Source: CAWDYA01 sp963806495
Lineage (GTDB): Bacteria; Acidobacteriota; Polarisedimenticolia; JACPZX01; DASXTC01
Reading direction: 5' to 3'
Length of the DNA stretch: 64,000 bases
NCBI GenBank assembly: GCA_963806495.1
Contig: CAWDYA010000009.1
Location: 392,039 to 456,038, forward strand
Positions within the stretch are counted from its first letter, which is position 1. Every line of letters begins with the position of its first letter. The notes under the pieces were generated by a model that was not told the origin of the DNA, made no database searches, and saw nothing but the letters and a program-made list of their open reading frames with translations. Below are positions 54,946-64,000 of the stretch, one piece after another. A program made the translations under genes and the position numbers.

Positions 54946-56036
54946 TCAGTGGCAGGAATCGCCGGAGACGACGACCACCTCGCCCACGCCGCGCGCCGTG
55001 CCGTAGCCGCTGTGCGAGCCGTCGTAGTACTCCACCAGGTACGTGTACGCCTCACCGGGGGCGGGGTCGTCATCGACGGCACGGCGGCGCTCAGGTCGGG
55101 GGTCTCCCGCGCCACGCACACCGCCTGCTCCATCACCGTGAGCGACCCCGACGCATGCGTGCCCGTCACCGACCCGCGCAGCACGTTGTACGTCGTCGCT
55201 CCCGGCGCCGCGCTCCACCGGATCTCCGACGATGTCACGTCGAGCAGGATCGGCTCCGTCACGCCTCCCTGGTCGTGCGGCACGTACACCACCGCCTGAC
55301 CCGACCCCGTATTGCCCGAGGCGTCGGCCGCGGCATAGGTCAGCGTGTACAGCCGGCCCGAGCCCGTCCCCGCCCGCTCCGCTCTCAGCATCAGCTCCGC
55401 GTCGGGCGTGCCCGGGTCATCTCCCTGCACGTCGTCGGTCGTGTGACCGTCCGCCTCGCCCGTCATATCGTCGCCCTCGCTGCTGAGCGCCGACACCAGC
55501 CACAGCGTCGGCGACGGGTCGCACAGGTCCGTGGCCGACGCCCGCGGCGCCACCGTCACCATCCGGTGGTTCGGCGGCCACAGCAGGTCCGGTGACGGCA
55601 TCACCGTCACCATGGGCCCCCGTGTGTCCACCACGCTCACCATCCCCGTGTCGGTATCTGTCGCTCCCGCCGCGTCCGTCACACGCAGCGTGATGGCGTG
55701 CGCGCCCAGCGGCAGCGTCACGGCGAGCTGCTCGCCCGTGCCCAGCAGGCTCTCGGTGCCCTGCCCGAAGTCCTCGAGCCATTCGTACAGCACGATGTCG
55801 TCCTGCGTGCCCGGTGTCGAGTCGGCGTCCGTGGACCCCGACCCGTCCAGCGTCACCGTCGCCCCGGCCACTGAAGCGCACTCCGCCTGTGAGGCCATCG
55901 TCGCCACCGCCAACGGCGCGGCGTTGCACGACCCCGTCGTCGACAGCGTCCGCTCGCCCTGCTTGACGATGTCCAGACAGGCCCGCGGGAGGTTGCGCGC
56001 CGTCGTCAGCGTCACGATACCCGGCGCCCCCAGCAC
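54946..56036 (-). CDS. Copy B C-terminal PKD/HYR-like/Fn3-like segment
   Basis: About 360 codons from copy B. A PKD-like domain (VTLDGSGSTDADSTPGTQDD, LGAHAITLRVTDAAGATDTDTG) is followed by a beta domain with WPPNHRMVTV typical of HYR-like repeats, then an Fn3-like domain with SSEIRWSAAPGATTYNVLRG. It is almost identical in DNA to 60598-61692; the chief difference is a 4-base deletion near 55095 that shifts the last 50 codons. The same frame without the deletion ends at the copy A stop equivalent, 54946. Confidence 0.75.
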
Positions 56037-56039
56037 ACC

Positions 56040-57540
56040 GACGAACGTCTCCGCCCCCGTCGACGGGTCCAGCGTGTACAGCTCCGTGTCCGAGCCTGAC
56101 GTCGCGCGTCGCGTACAGCGAGCCGTTCGGCCCGAACTCCAGCGCCGTCGGTCGGAAGGTCAGTGGGTGCTCCGACTGGATCGTGCCACCGTAGCCGTCC
56201 AGCACCACCAGCGTGGTGGTGCCGTTCAGCGTGCGTGTCGAGTAGAGGAAGCCCGCCGCCGCGTCGTATGTGAGCCCCTTCCACTCGCCCGGCAGATTGC
56301 TCACCGTCCGTTCGTAGCCGGAATCCGGCTCGATAAGCTTCACACGAGGATACGTGGCCGAAATCGCGAAGAGTCTGCCCCCCACCATCTCCATTCCGGA
56401 CAAGGGAAGACCCAGGAACGACGAGATGCCGAGCGACTTGCCGCCGATCAGATCCACCTCGGCTAGCGTGTGATTCCCCGGCAGGTCGCTCTGCGCCCAG
56501 GTGCGACGGGTCAGGTCGTCGTGTGCCAGCGCCAGCACACCGAAGGGAAGGCTGCCGGCGGCCGTCGCCATGCCGGTGGCGGGATCCACCAGGTACAACC
56601 CGCCCGCCCCGTCGGCGGCGTACAGTCGCGCCGGGCCCGCCGGCTCCACGCACATCTTCATCGAGCCGTCCGGCACCGAAGCGATGTCCACGGACGAGGG
56701 CAACGTGCCTGCGAACGGCGTCGTGCTCAACACGTCCTCGGCCGTGAAAGACGTCGACACGGTCGCCGACTCGTCGATAATCTCCTGATTGTAGCCTGCA
56801 TAACAGACACTGTGGCACGTGCAGGTTCCGGGAACGGGATCCTGGGCACCAGGTGGATCGTACAGGCAGACGTCCTCGGCCGGCTGGCCTTCCCCGGAGC
56901 CGATCCGGACTCGCACCCATCCGACATAGGTGCGAGCGTACTGATTGGCCGGATCGACCGGCGTGAAGACCCTGAAGACGTTGTCGCTCGTAGTGCTCCA
57001 CAGGGACGCCAGGAGGGCTCGGTCGCTCGACCGTCACGCGGTACAACGGCACCTCGCAGAGACAGGTCGCCTGCGGCTCGAGGAACGTGGTCAGGAGCTG
57101 GCCGTTCAGGTACACCTCGATCGGGTCGATGCGCCCGCAGCTCGACACGTTGAAATCAATGTGGATCAGGTCGGGCACCGAGGGATGGTCACGGATGAGA
57201 GTCATCTCGCCCTGTGGGATTGCATCCGCGAGCTGCACCTGTGCTTCGAGACACTGCCCGCCGTCCTGCTGCGCCGTCATGCAGGCCAGGGGGCTCGACT
57301 GGCCGGGATTGGCGAAGGAAGGACAGGCGTCGCAGGCGTTCGGCTGGCCGTCGCCATCCGTGTCCAAACCGTCCGCGTCGTCATCCACGAGACCGTTGCA
57401 GTCGTCGTCCTTGCCATTGCAGGTCTCCGGCGCGCCGGGGTAAACGAACGGGTCCGTGTCGTCGCAGTCGCCCAGACAGTCGCTCAGCCCATCGCCATCG
57501 TCGTCGCTGCTCTGGCCGAAGATGTACCGACCGCCGTTTT
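56040..57540 (-). CDS. Copy B MopE/TSP3 and propeller-like middle segment (frameshifted)
   Basis: Contains the metal-binding region DDDGDGLSDCLGDCDD, PGAPETCNGKDDDCNGLVDD and TDGDGQPNACDACP (57330-57520), the thrombospondin type-3/MopE pattern that binds Ca2+ or Cu. After it come a domain around VPDLIHIDFNVSSC with paired cysteines, then a propeller-like part with PLYRVTV, DGAGGLYLVDPATG and NGSLYATRD. The frame changes near 57000 and near 56100. The segment matches 61700-63180 of copy A at lower identity than the C-terminus. Confidence 0.65.
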
Positions 57541-59640
57541 CCAGCTCCTGTAGTTGTTCCCGCCGCCCCAGACCAGCATCTCATGGCCGGTCCAGACCGC
57601 CGAAGACCGTCGCCTGAAGGGCGGTTGGTTCACGTCGGACATCGATGTCCAGGCACCCGCAACCGGATCGAGGAACACGCCATTTGGAGACGTGGCCCCG
57701 CCCCACGAGAGCACGTGGCTGCCGGTCCACACGGAGGCATGCTCCAACCCGGTCGACGTCGAAAACCCTCGGGTCCGGTATGGGAGCGAATCGGCCAGCT
57801 GTCGGTCAGGCGATCGTAGATGAAGGCGGGCAGGCCGAAGCCAGGATACGGGGAGTACCGGTGGTCCCCGCCGTGCACGATCATCTCATGGCCGGTCCAA
57901 ACCGCCGTGTGGTTCGAGCGAGCTGGATGCGGGCAACGTCGGCAGCGCAATCCAGGAATCGCTCACCGGATCGTAGCGGGCGCCCTCACCGACCGGCGGA
58001 ACGCTGCAACTCCAGGCGTGATGCATGCCTCGCTGCCACCCCAGACAATCATCTCGTGCCCGGTCCAAACCGCCGAGTGGCCACGCCCCGGGAAAATGAA
58101 CGAGTTTGGGTAGGGGAGACGAAGACGGCCATCGGGCGCCAGCTATCCGACGCCGGATCATAGCGTGCCCCCGAAGCGTAAATCGAGTCATGGCAGCCAG
58201 GATCCGACGTGGGACAGAACCAGTCGCCTCCCGTGAACAGGGCTTCCTTGCCCGTCCATATGGCGACGGAGTCGACTCTCCCTGGGGGCGCATTGACCAT
58301 GGATGTCGGCTCCCAGGTATCGGTGATCGGATCATACCGTCCACCGGAGGAGAAGGCGGGATTGCTGGGAAGCCAGCCGCCCCACACGACCATCTCGTTG
58401 CCGGTCCAGACCATGACATGATCGATTCGTGCCTCCGGAGCTCCGATCTCCGAGATCGATCGCCAGCTATCGGTCATCAGATCATACCGGCCGCCCCCGA
58501 GCGACCAGGCCAGCATCTCGGTGCCAGTCCAGACGATCGGGCTGTAACCGGAGAGAGTAATGCCGCCGAGCGACCTGGAGAGGAGTCCAGGAATCGGTCG
58601 ACGGATCGTACCGGCCACCGAAGCCGTAAATGCCGCCCCTGAAAAGACCACCCCAGACGATCACGAGCGATCCCGTCCATACGGCCGTATGAAACGCCGT
58701 GGAGGAGGAGCATTGACATCCGAAACATGCTGCCAGGTATTGGACACAGGATCGTACAGGTCGCCCGAGGGCTGCCCACCGTCGTTGCCGGTGTGCGGTG
58801 AGAATGCTCCACCCCACACCATCATCCGGTCGCCTGTCCAGACGGCGCTGTGCCACGCCGGGCGACCGGCGAACCGGCCAGACCGACGGGGGCCCAGACA
58901 TCCGAGACGGGATCGTAGCGAGCGCCGCTCCAGGCCATTCTGGCGGCCGAACGATCGAAGCCCAGGCCCCCCCAGATGATCACGCTGGTCCCGGTCCAGA
59001 CCGCCGTGTGCTGGACCCTTGCGCGAAGGCGCGCCGGCGTTGTTCATCGGGGTCCAGGCGTCCGTGGCCGGATCGTACCGTCCACCAGTCGCAATGACAG
59101 TCATTGGTGTAGTCACCGGTGTGGCCACCCCAGATGATCATCTCGGACCCCGTCCAGACCGCCGTATGATACATGCGGGCTTCGGGCGCGTTCATCGCCG
59201 AGAGCGGCCGCCAGGCATCTGCAGCCGGGTCGTAGCGTCCGCCGGTGGCCACCACTGCCACCGCCTGCCGCGTCATCGCCTCCCCAGACGATCATTTCCG
59301 TGCCCGTCCAGACCGCGGAGTGGCCCTTTCTGCGCGAGTTCGGACTGGCCCGCCGGCGGAGACGGGGTCCAGCTGTCCGAGATCGGATCGTAACGCCCCC
59401 CGGGATGGAGCGGAATCCGGGTAGCCGCCCCAGACGATCATCTCCGTGCCGGTCCAGACCGCCGTGGCTCCCACCGACTCGTACTGCTGGCTCGAAGACG
59501 ACATGCGGCGCCAGGTGTCGGTGAGCGGATCGTAACGTCGCCCCATTCAGGACGTTGTGGGCTCGCTGGCTCGCCTCCCCAGATGATCATCTCGGTGCCG
59601 GTCCAGACGGCGCTGTGCTCGTAGCGGGCATCCGGCAGCA
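57540..59640 (-). repeat. Array of 14 kelch-type repeats (copy B)
   Basis: On the minus strand a motif coding AVWTGxEMIVWGG recurs at about 59600, 59452, 59304, 59150, 58993, 58835, 58672, 58530, 58403, 58251, 58057, 57893, 57727 and 57588, with a period of about 127-194 bases (42-65 residues). Each unit ends GGRYDPxTDTWxP-like, the kelch consensus. The reading frame is lost or regained in nearly every unit. Kelch propellers bind other proteins or sugars. Confidence 0.8.
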
Positions 59641-59643
59641 CGT

Positions 59644-60563
59644 TCAATGCCCGTTGTCCCAGGTGTCGTCCTGGTTGCAGGACACGGCGCCCGTGGCCCC
59701 GGCGGTACCCAGGTGGCTCAGTGCGTTGGCCCCGCCGTCCGCCACCGCCGACACCCGGCCCGCGTCGTACTCCGACTCGTGCGCCGACCACCAGGTCTCA
59801 AACGACGTCTTTGCCACCCGGTACGACGCCACTTTCACGTAGCCCGGCTCCGACGCCAGCGTCACGTTGATCACGTAGCCGCCCGGCCCGTCCTGGATGT
59901 CGCCGACGGCACCCACCTCGGCCGGCGCCGTCTGGCGGAGCTGCTCGATCGGGTCGCCCCCGTCGTCGTCCTGCGCCACGTCCATCCGCGTGCGGCGCGC
60001 CCCCGCGCCCGACGTCGGCGTCCCCGCCTCCTCACCATCCGGCCCGGGTACTCCGCGTTCGGGTCCAGCGTCCCGCCCACCAGCAGCCCGTGTAAGCGCT
60101 CCGCCTCCTCATGCTGCGCTCCGTGCACGCGCTCGTCGTACGCATAGAACCCGTGCACCAGCCGCTCCACCAGCGTCGAGCGCACCAGCGTCTCCAGCAG
60201 CAGCCCGTCGTCGCCGTTCAGCGCCGCGCGGATCTCCTCCAGCCTCTCCGGGAAACGTGTCTCGCGCGCGATGCGTGACGCCTCCGCCTCCAGCATCGAC
60301 GCCGTCACCGGCGTGCTCCAGTTGCGCGCCAATGCATCCGACTGCTCCAGGTACGTCCGCACCTGCTTCTGCAGCAGCGCCTCCGGCACCGCCTGCGCGA
60401 ACGGGCGGTGAGCATCGATCATGTGCGAGTAGTAGACACGCTGGATCGCGCGCTGCGCTTCCACGCGCTCTTCGAAGGTGAGGCTGCGCACCGTCGCCCC
60501 GGCGGGCAGCGAGGCGAGCAGAACGGTCACGACGATGGCGGACAGCAAGCCGGTGCGCTTCAC
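59644..60563 (-). CDS. Copy B N-terminal exported helical domain (frameshifted)
   Basis: Signal peptide GLLSAIVVTVLLASLPAGATV from the GTG at 60563, then a mostly helical ~180-residue region (SLTFEERVEAQRAIQRVYYS, LLQKQVRTYLEQSD, EAEASRIARETRFPERLEEIRAAL). It resembles the helical part of SurA/parvulin-type chaperones, although no isomerase motif is seen. A frame change at about 60040 connects to MDVAQDDDGGDPIEQLRQ and an INVTLASEPGYVKVASYRVAKTSFETWW segment leading into the first kelch unit. Confidence 0.6.
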
Positions 60564-60597
60564 GATGGACGCCCCTCCCTTGATGCTCCACCCGGTC

Positions 60598-61692
60598 TCA
60601 GTGACACGAGTCCCCTGACACGACGACCACCTCGCCCACGCCGCGCGCCGTGCCGTAGCCACTGTGCGAGCCGTCGTAGTACTCCACCAGGTACGTGTAC
60701 GCCTCACCGGGGGCGGGGTCGTCATCGACGGCACCGCCCGAGACGCTCAGGTCGAGGGTCTCCCGCGCCACGCACACCGCCTGCTCCATCACCGTGAGCG
60801 ACCCCGACGCATGCGTGCCCGTCACCGACCCGCGCAGCACGTTGTACGTCGTCGCTCCCGGCGCCGCGCTCCACCGGATCTCCGACGATGTCACGTCGAG
60901 CAGGATCGGCTCCGTCACGCCTCCCTGGTCGTGCGGCACGTACACCACCGCCTGACCCGACCCCGTATTGCCCGAGGCGTCGGCCGCGGCATAGGTCAGC
61001 GTGTACAGCCGGCCCGAGCCCGTCCCCGCCCGCTCCGCTCTCAGCATCAGCTCCGCGTCGGGCGTGCCGGCGTCGTCTCCCTGCACGTCGTCGGTCGTGT
61101 GACCGTCCGCCTCGCCCGTCATATCGTCCCCCTCGCTGCTGAGCGCCGACACCAGCCACAGCGTCGGCGACGGGTCGCACAGGTCCGTGGCCGACGCCCG
61201 CGGCGCCACCGTCACCATCCGGTGGTTCGGCGGCCACAGCAGGTCCGGTGACGGCATCACCGTCACCATGGGCCCCCGTGTGTCCACCACGCTCACCATC
61301 CCCGTGTCGGTGCCTGTCGCTCCCGCCGCGTCCGTCACACGCAGCGTGATGGCGTGCGCGCCCAGCGGCAGCGTCACGACGAGCTTCTCGCCCGTGCCCA
61401 GCAGGCTCTCGGTGCCCTGCCCGAAGTCCTCGAGCCATTCGTACAGCACGATGTCGTCCTGCGTGCCCGGTGTCGAGTCGGCGTCCGTGGACCCCGACCC
61501 GTCCAGCGTCACCGTCGCCCCGGCCACTGAAGCGCACTCCGCCTGTGAGGCCATCGTCGCCACCGCCATCGGCGCGGCGTTGCACGACCCCGTCGTCGAC
61601 AGCGTCCGCTCGCCCTGCTTGACGATGTCCAGACAGGCCCGCGGGAGGTTGCGCGCCGTCGTCAGCGTCACGATACCCGGCGCCCCCAGCAC
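60598..61692 (-). CDS. Copy A C-terminal PKD/HYR-like/Fn3-like segment
   Basis: A clean 364-codon open piece: ATVTLDGSGSTDADSTPGTQ, LLWPPNHRMVTVAPRASATDLCDPSP, LTYAAADASGNTGSGQAVVYVPHDQGG, SSEIRWSAAPGATTYNVLRG and the end EYYDGSHSGYGTARGVGEVV. It carries a PKD domain, an HYR-like domain and an Fn3-like domain, all extracellular beta folds. The DNA is about 98% identical by eye to 54970-56060. No sorting signal is recognised at the very C-terminus. Confidence 0.8.
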   Translation of the reverse strand: MLGAPGIVTLTTARNLPRACLDIVKQGERTLSTTGSCNAAPMAVATMASQAECASVAGATVTLDGSGSTDADSTPGTQDDIVLYEWLEDFGQGTESLLGTGEKLVVTLPLGAHAITLRVTDAAGATGTDTGMVSVVDTRGPMVTVMPSPDLLWPPNHRMVTVAPRASATDLCDPSPTLWLVSALSSEGDDMTGEADGHTTDDVQGDDAGTPDAELMLRAERAGTGSGRLYTLTYAAADASGNTGSGQAVVYVPHDQGGVTEPILLDVTSSEIRWSAAPGATTYNVLRGSVTGTHASGSLTVMEQAVCVARETLDLSVSGGAVDDDPAPGEAYTYLVEYYDGSHSGYGTARGVGEVVVVSGDSCH

Positions 61693-62809
61693 ACCGACGA
61701 ACGTCTCCGCCCCCGTCGACGGGTCCAGCGTGTACAGCTCCGTGTCCGAGCTGCGTCGCGCGTCGCGTACAGCGAGCCGTTCGGCCCGAACTCCAGCGCC
61801 GTCGGTCGGAAGGTCAGTGGGATGCTCCGACTGGATCGTGATCCGCCGTAGCCGTCCAGCACACCAGGCTGAGGTGGCGCCGTTCAGCGTGCGCGTCGAG
61901 TAGAGGAAGCCCGCCGGCGCGTCGTATGTGAGCCCCTCCCACTCGCCCGGGAGATTGCTCAGCCGTCCGAAGCCGGCGAGTCCCCGTGACCGATGAGCTT
62001 CCAGACCGGGCTACGCTGGCCGATGACTCATCCCGTAGAGTCTGCCCCCCACCATCTCCATCCCGGAGAAGGGCAAGCCGAAGTACGACGCCTGGCCAGG
62101 ACTTGCCGCCACGATCAGATCCACCTCGGCCAGCGTCTATCCCCGGCAGGTCGTCTGCGCCCAGGTGCGCCGGGTCAGGTCGTCGTGCGCCAGCGCCAGC
62201 ACACCGTAGGGAAGACTGCCGGCGCCGTTGCCATGCCGGTGGCGGGATCCACCAGATACAACCCGCCCGCCCCATCGGCGGCGTAAAGCCGCGCCGGCCC
62301 CGAAGGCTCCACGCACATCTTCATCGAGCCGTCCGGCACCGAAGCGATGTCGACGGACGAGGGCAACGTGCCTGCGAACGGCGTCGTGCTCAATTCGTCC
62401 TCGGCCGTGAAAGCCGTCGAGACCGTCGCCGACTCGTCGATGCCATCGTGTCGTAGCCGCTCACACACTGATTCGTCACGCCGCAGTTCACACCGTAGGC
62501 ATCGTAAAGACAGAGATCCTCCGCCGGCTGGCCCTCCCGGATCCGATCCGGACTCTCACCCAGCCTACCCAGGTGCCGAACAGGTAATAGGGGATCGGGG
62601 CAACGGCGTGAACACCCTGAGCACGTTGTCACCCGTTGTGTTCCACAAAGCGGCGAGCAGCGCCGGATCCGCGACAGTCACGCGGTAGAACGGCGGCACT
62701 GCAGACAAGTCGCCTGCGGCTCGAGGAAGGTGGTCAGGAGCTGGCCGTTGAGGTACACCTCGATCGGGTCGATGCCAGAGACAGCTCGACACGTTGAAAT
62801 CAATGTGGA

Positions 62810-63220
62810 TCAGGTCGGGCACCCAGGGATGGTCACGGATGAGCGTGACTCACCGGGCGCGATAGGTCCGGAAGATGCACCTGCCCTCGAGACACTGCCC
62901 GCCGTCCTGTGCGCCGTCATGCAGGCCAGCGGGCTCGGACTGGCCCGGGTTGGCGAAGGCGGGCAGGTGTCGCAGGCGTTCGGCTGGCCGTCGCCGTCGG
63001 TGTCCAGACCGTTCGCGTCGTCGTCCACGAGACCATTGCAGTCGTCGTCCTTGCCGTTGCAAGTCTCCGGCGCGCCGGGGTAAACGAACGGGCTCGTGTC
63101 GTCGCAGTCGCCCATGCACTCGCTCAGCCCGTCGCCGTCGTCGTCGCTGCTCTGGCCGAAGATGTACCGGCCGCCGTCCTCCGCCGTTCCCTCATAGACC
63201 TCGCCAGCCCCGACCATCAT
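62810..63220 (-). CDS. Copy A TSP3/MopE metal-binding segment
   Basis: Carries DDDGDGLSECMGDCDDTSP, YPGAPETCNGKDDDCNGLVD and TDGDGQPNACDTCPP. Two acidic repeats with cysteine pairs match thrombospondin type-3 / MopE-like metal-binding motifs of secreted proteins. It begins directly after the last kelch repeat and its frame is lost after about 62890. A second frame continues VPDLIHIDFNVSSC downstream. Confidence 0.7.
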   Translation of the reverse strand: MMVGAGEVYEGTAEDGGRYIFGQSSDDDGDGLSECMGDCDDTSPFVYPGAPETCNGKDDDCNGLVDDDANGLDTDGDGQPNACDTCPPSPTRASPSPLACMTAHRTAGSVSRAGASSGPIAPGESRSSVTIPGCPT

Positions 63221-63999
63221 GTCACGACCTGTCCAGACCGCCGTGTGAAAGAGCCGATCGGCGGCGCATCCAGGCTCGACATGCGGTTCCAGACACCGGC
63301 AACCGGATCGAATATCAACCCGAGCCTGTAGTCAGGAGAGGCGGGGTTGCTGTTCCCGCCCCAGGCCAGCATCTTGCTGCCGGTCCAGACGGAAGCATGA
63401 TTCAGCCGTCGGACATTGAGCACGGCAGGATCCGGAACGGCCAGGGGCCTCCACGCATCGGTGACGGTGTCGTAAATCCAGCCGGGCTCCTGGAAACTGG
63501 AGGTCGGGGAACTTCCGAATACGATCATCTCGCGCCCGGTCCAGACCGCCGTATGTCCCACCCGGTCTTCGGTCGAAGGCAATGCGGGGAGCGGCGACCA
63601 TGTGTCCTGTGAGGGATCGTACCGGGCACCCGGACCGACGATGCCGGTACAGTGGTGAGCCCGGTCGCAGGCTCCCTGGCCTCCCCACTGGATCATCTCG
63701 TGACCCGTCCAGACGACGGTGTGCCGATAGGCGGCGGGAGGTGCGTGGAGGCCTGGCATCGGACGCCGGAGATCCGTCGCCGGGTCGTAGACGGCTCCCG
63801 CAGCCCACGTCGAGCTGGCGCATCCGGAGCATCCCCAGTCGCCGCCCGAGAAGATAATCTCCTTGCCTGTCCAGACGGCCCGGGCGCGGATGCGGCATGG
63901 GGGACCGTCCAGGGTCGATATCGGCCGCCAGGAGTCGGTAATCGGGTTGTAGAGCCCCCCCATTGGGAGGAGAAATACTGTCCAACGCGGCGAATTCAC
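63217..63999 (-). CDS. Copy A kelch-repeat segment
   Basis: A 260-codon open piece with five kelch units, centres near 63866, 63706, 63538, 63381 and 63227 (for example VVWTGHEMIQWGG and AVWTGREMIVFGS). It continues beyond the window. It is the only kelch stretch here that reads in one frame, which shows what copy B units should look like. Confidence 0.75.
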   Translation of the reverse strand: MNSPRWTVFLLPMGGLYNPITDSWRPISTLDGPPCRIRARAVWTGKEIIFSGGDWGCSGCASSTWAAGAVYDPATDLRRPMPGLHAPPAAYRHTVVWTGHEMIQWGGQGACDRAHHCTGIVGPGARYDPSQDTWSPLPALPSTEDRVGHTAVWTGREMIVFGSSPTSSFQEPGWIYDTVTDAWRPLAVPDPAVLNVRRLNHASVWTGSKMLAWGGNSNPASPDYRLGLIFDPVAGVWNRMSSLDAPPIGSFTRRSGQVVT

Positions 64000-64000
64000 C

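Larger units (their letters stand above)
54946..60563 (-). pseudogene. Kelch/MopE/PKD secreted protein, copy B (multiple frameshifts)
   Basis: Read on the minus strand from a GTG at 60563 (GGGAGGGG 8 bases upstream), this is one protein of roughly 1,870 codons: signal peptide, helical domain, a long kelch-repeat array, a thrombospondin-3/MopE metal-binding segment, PKD and HYR-like beta domains, and a fibronectin-like end closing GVGEVVVVSGDSCH-like (here ending at 54946). Frame changes occur near 60040, 59650, many times through the kelch array (57540-59640), near 57000 and 56100, and a 4-base loss lies near 55095. Every piece is colinear and recognisable. It ends 101 bases upstream of the oxidase subunit IIa gene. 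A homologous copy A starts beyond the window end. Confidence 0.7.
60598..64000 (-). pseudogene. Kelch/MopE/PKD secreted protein, copy A (5' beyond window, frameshifted)
   Basis: A second copy of the same protein design, ending at 60598, 34 bases before the copy B start, so the two are in tandem. From 63999 down to 63217 the kelch region reads in one frame. 61700-63200 contains several frame changes. 60598-61692 is intact. The N-terminus lies outside the window. The domain order is the same as copy B: kelch array, TSP3/MopE, propeller, PKD, HYR-like and Fn3-like. Whether it is expressed as one protein cannot be told from this sequence. Confidence 0.7.

Noticed and set aside
57540..59640. Regular ~150-base periodicity as a CRISPR or minisatellite
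   Set aside because: The period is too long, the units are diverged and they encode kelch motifs.

Overview
The window is a high-GC, densely packed bacterial chromosome segment with no rRNA, tRNA, phage or IS element that I can recognise. Two large Ser/Thr kinases with extracytoplasmic TolB/PD40-type propellers, BON-domain proteins, a 19-haem cytochrome, a B-type (ba3) oxidase, tandem transglutaminase-like DUF3857 proteins and secreted kelch/MopE proteins together suggest a Gram-negative, respiring soil or sediment bacterium, most like Acidobacteriota. That placement is an inference from gene content only.

Layout. 1-1003 is the end of a DUF3857 protein. 1013-5601 (minus) is a kinase followed by a badly frameshifted APC permease. 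5638-6930 holds an intradiol-dioxygenase-like lipoprotein and a PEBP protein. 7007-8005 is an Xre/MbcA-RES toxin-antitoxin operon with a twin-palindrome operator and an apparently leaderless start. 8002-12152 holds a GNAT remnant, a zinc-ribbon protein, a SUKH protein, a polysaccharide deacetylase, a GNAT, a retropepsin-PDZ protein and a PadR regulator. 12165-16600 holds the 19-haem cytochrome c/cytochrome b protein, a lipoprotein and a BON protein. 16696-19377 (minus) holds class I fumarase, a DUF4870 protein, a small basic protein and a cold-shock protein. 19517-22204 is the second kinase. 22637-27090 holds NADP-type glutamate dehydrogenase and a REC-REC-PPDK_N fusion. 27057-28477 (minus) holds an FKBP isomerase and an SDR. 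28689-33239 is a six-BON protein followed by a sigma-54 two-component pair. 33229-34359 (minus) is an outer-membrane protein with an in-frame TGA after its signal peptide. 34519-41353 (minus) is a seven-gene MoxR/DUF58/SpoIIM/RDD operon. 41648-45849 is a LiaF-like protein plus a pair of DUF3857 proteins. 45860-47817 is HflC/HflK. 47967-51829 holds two methyltransferases, an S9 hydrolase and a TonB-like protein. 51899-54844 is a ba3 oxidase operon that includes a 50-residue subunit IIa gene. 54946-64000 is two tandem kelch/MopE/PKD protein genes with many frame breaks.

How the genes may work together. Four intergenic matches to the sigma-54 (-24/-12) consensus lie upstream of the multihaem cytochrome, the lipoprotein-BON pair, glutamate dehydrogenase and the outer-membrane protein. 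The window also encodes a sigma-54 activator with an intact GAFTGA loop and its kinase, next to the outer-membrane protein. A sigma-54 circuit covering envelope, electron-transfer and nitrogen genes is the most coherent regulatory theme here, but it is an inference.

Caution. Several otherwise good genes carry single-base indels, some at homopolymers (near 13665, 16269, 17026, 17515, 32540 and 43743), and the breaks cluster in the permease and the kelch repeats. This looks more like residual consensus error of a long-read assembly than biology, although true pseudogenes cannot be excluded.
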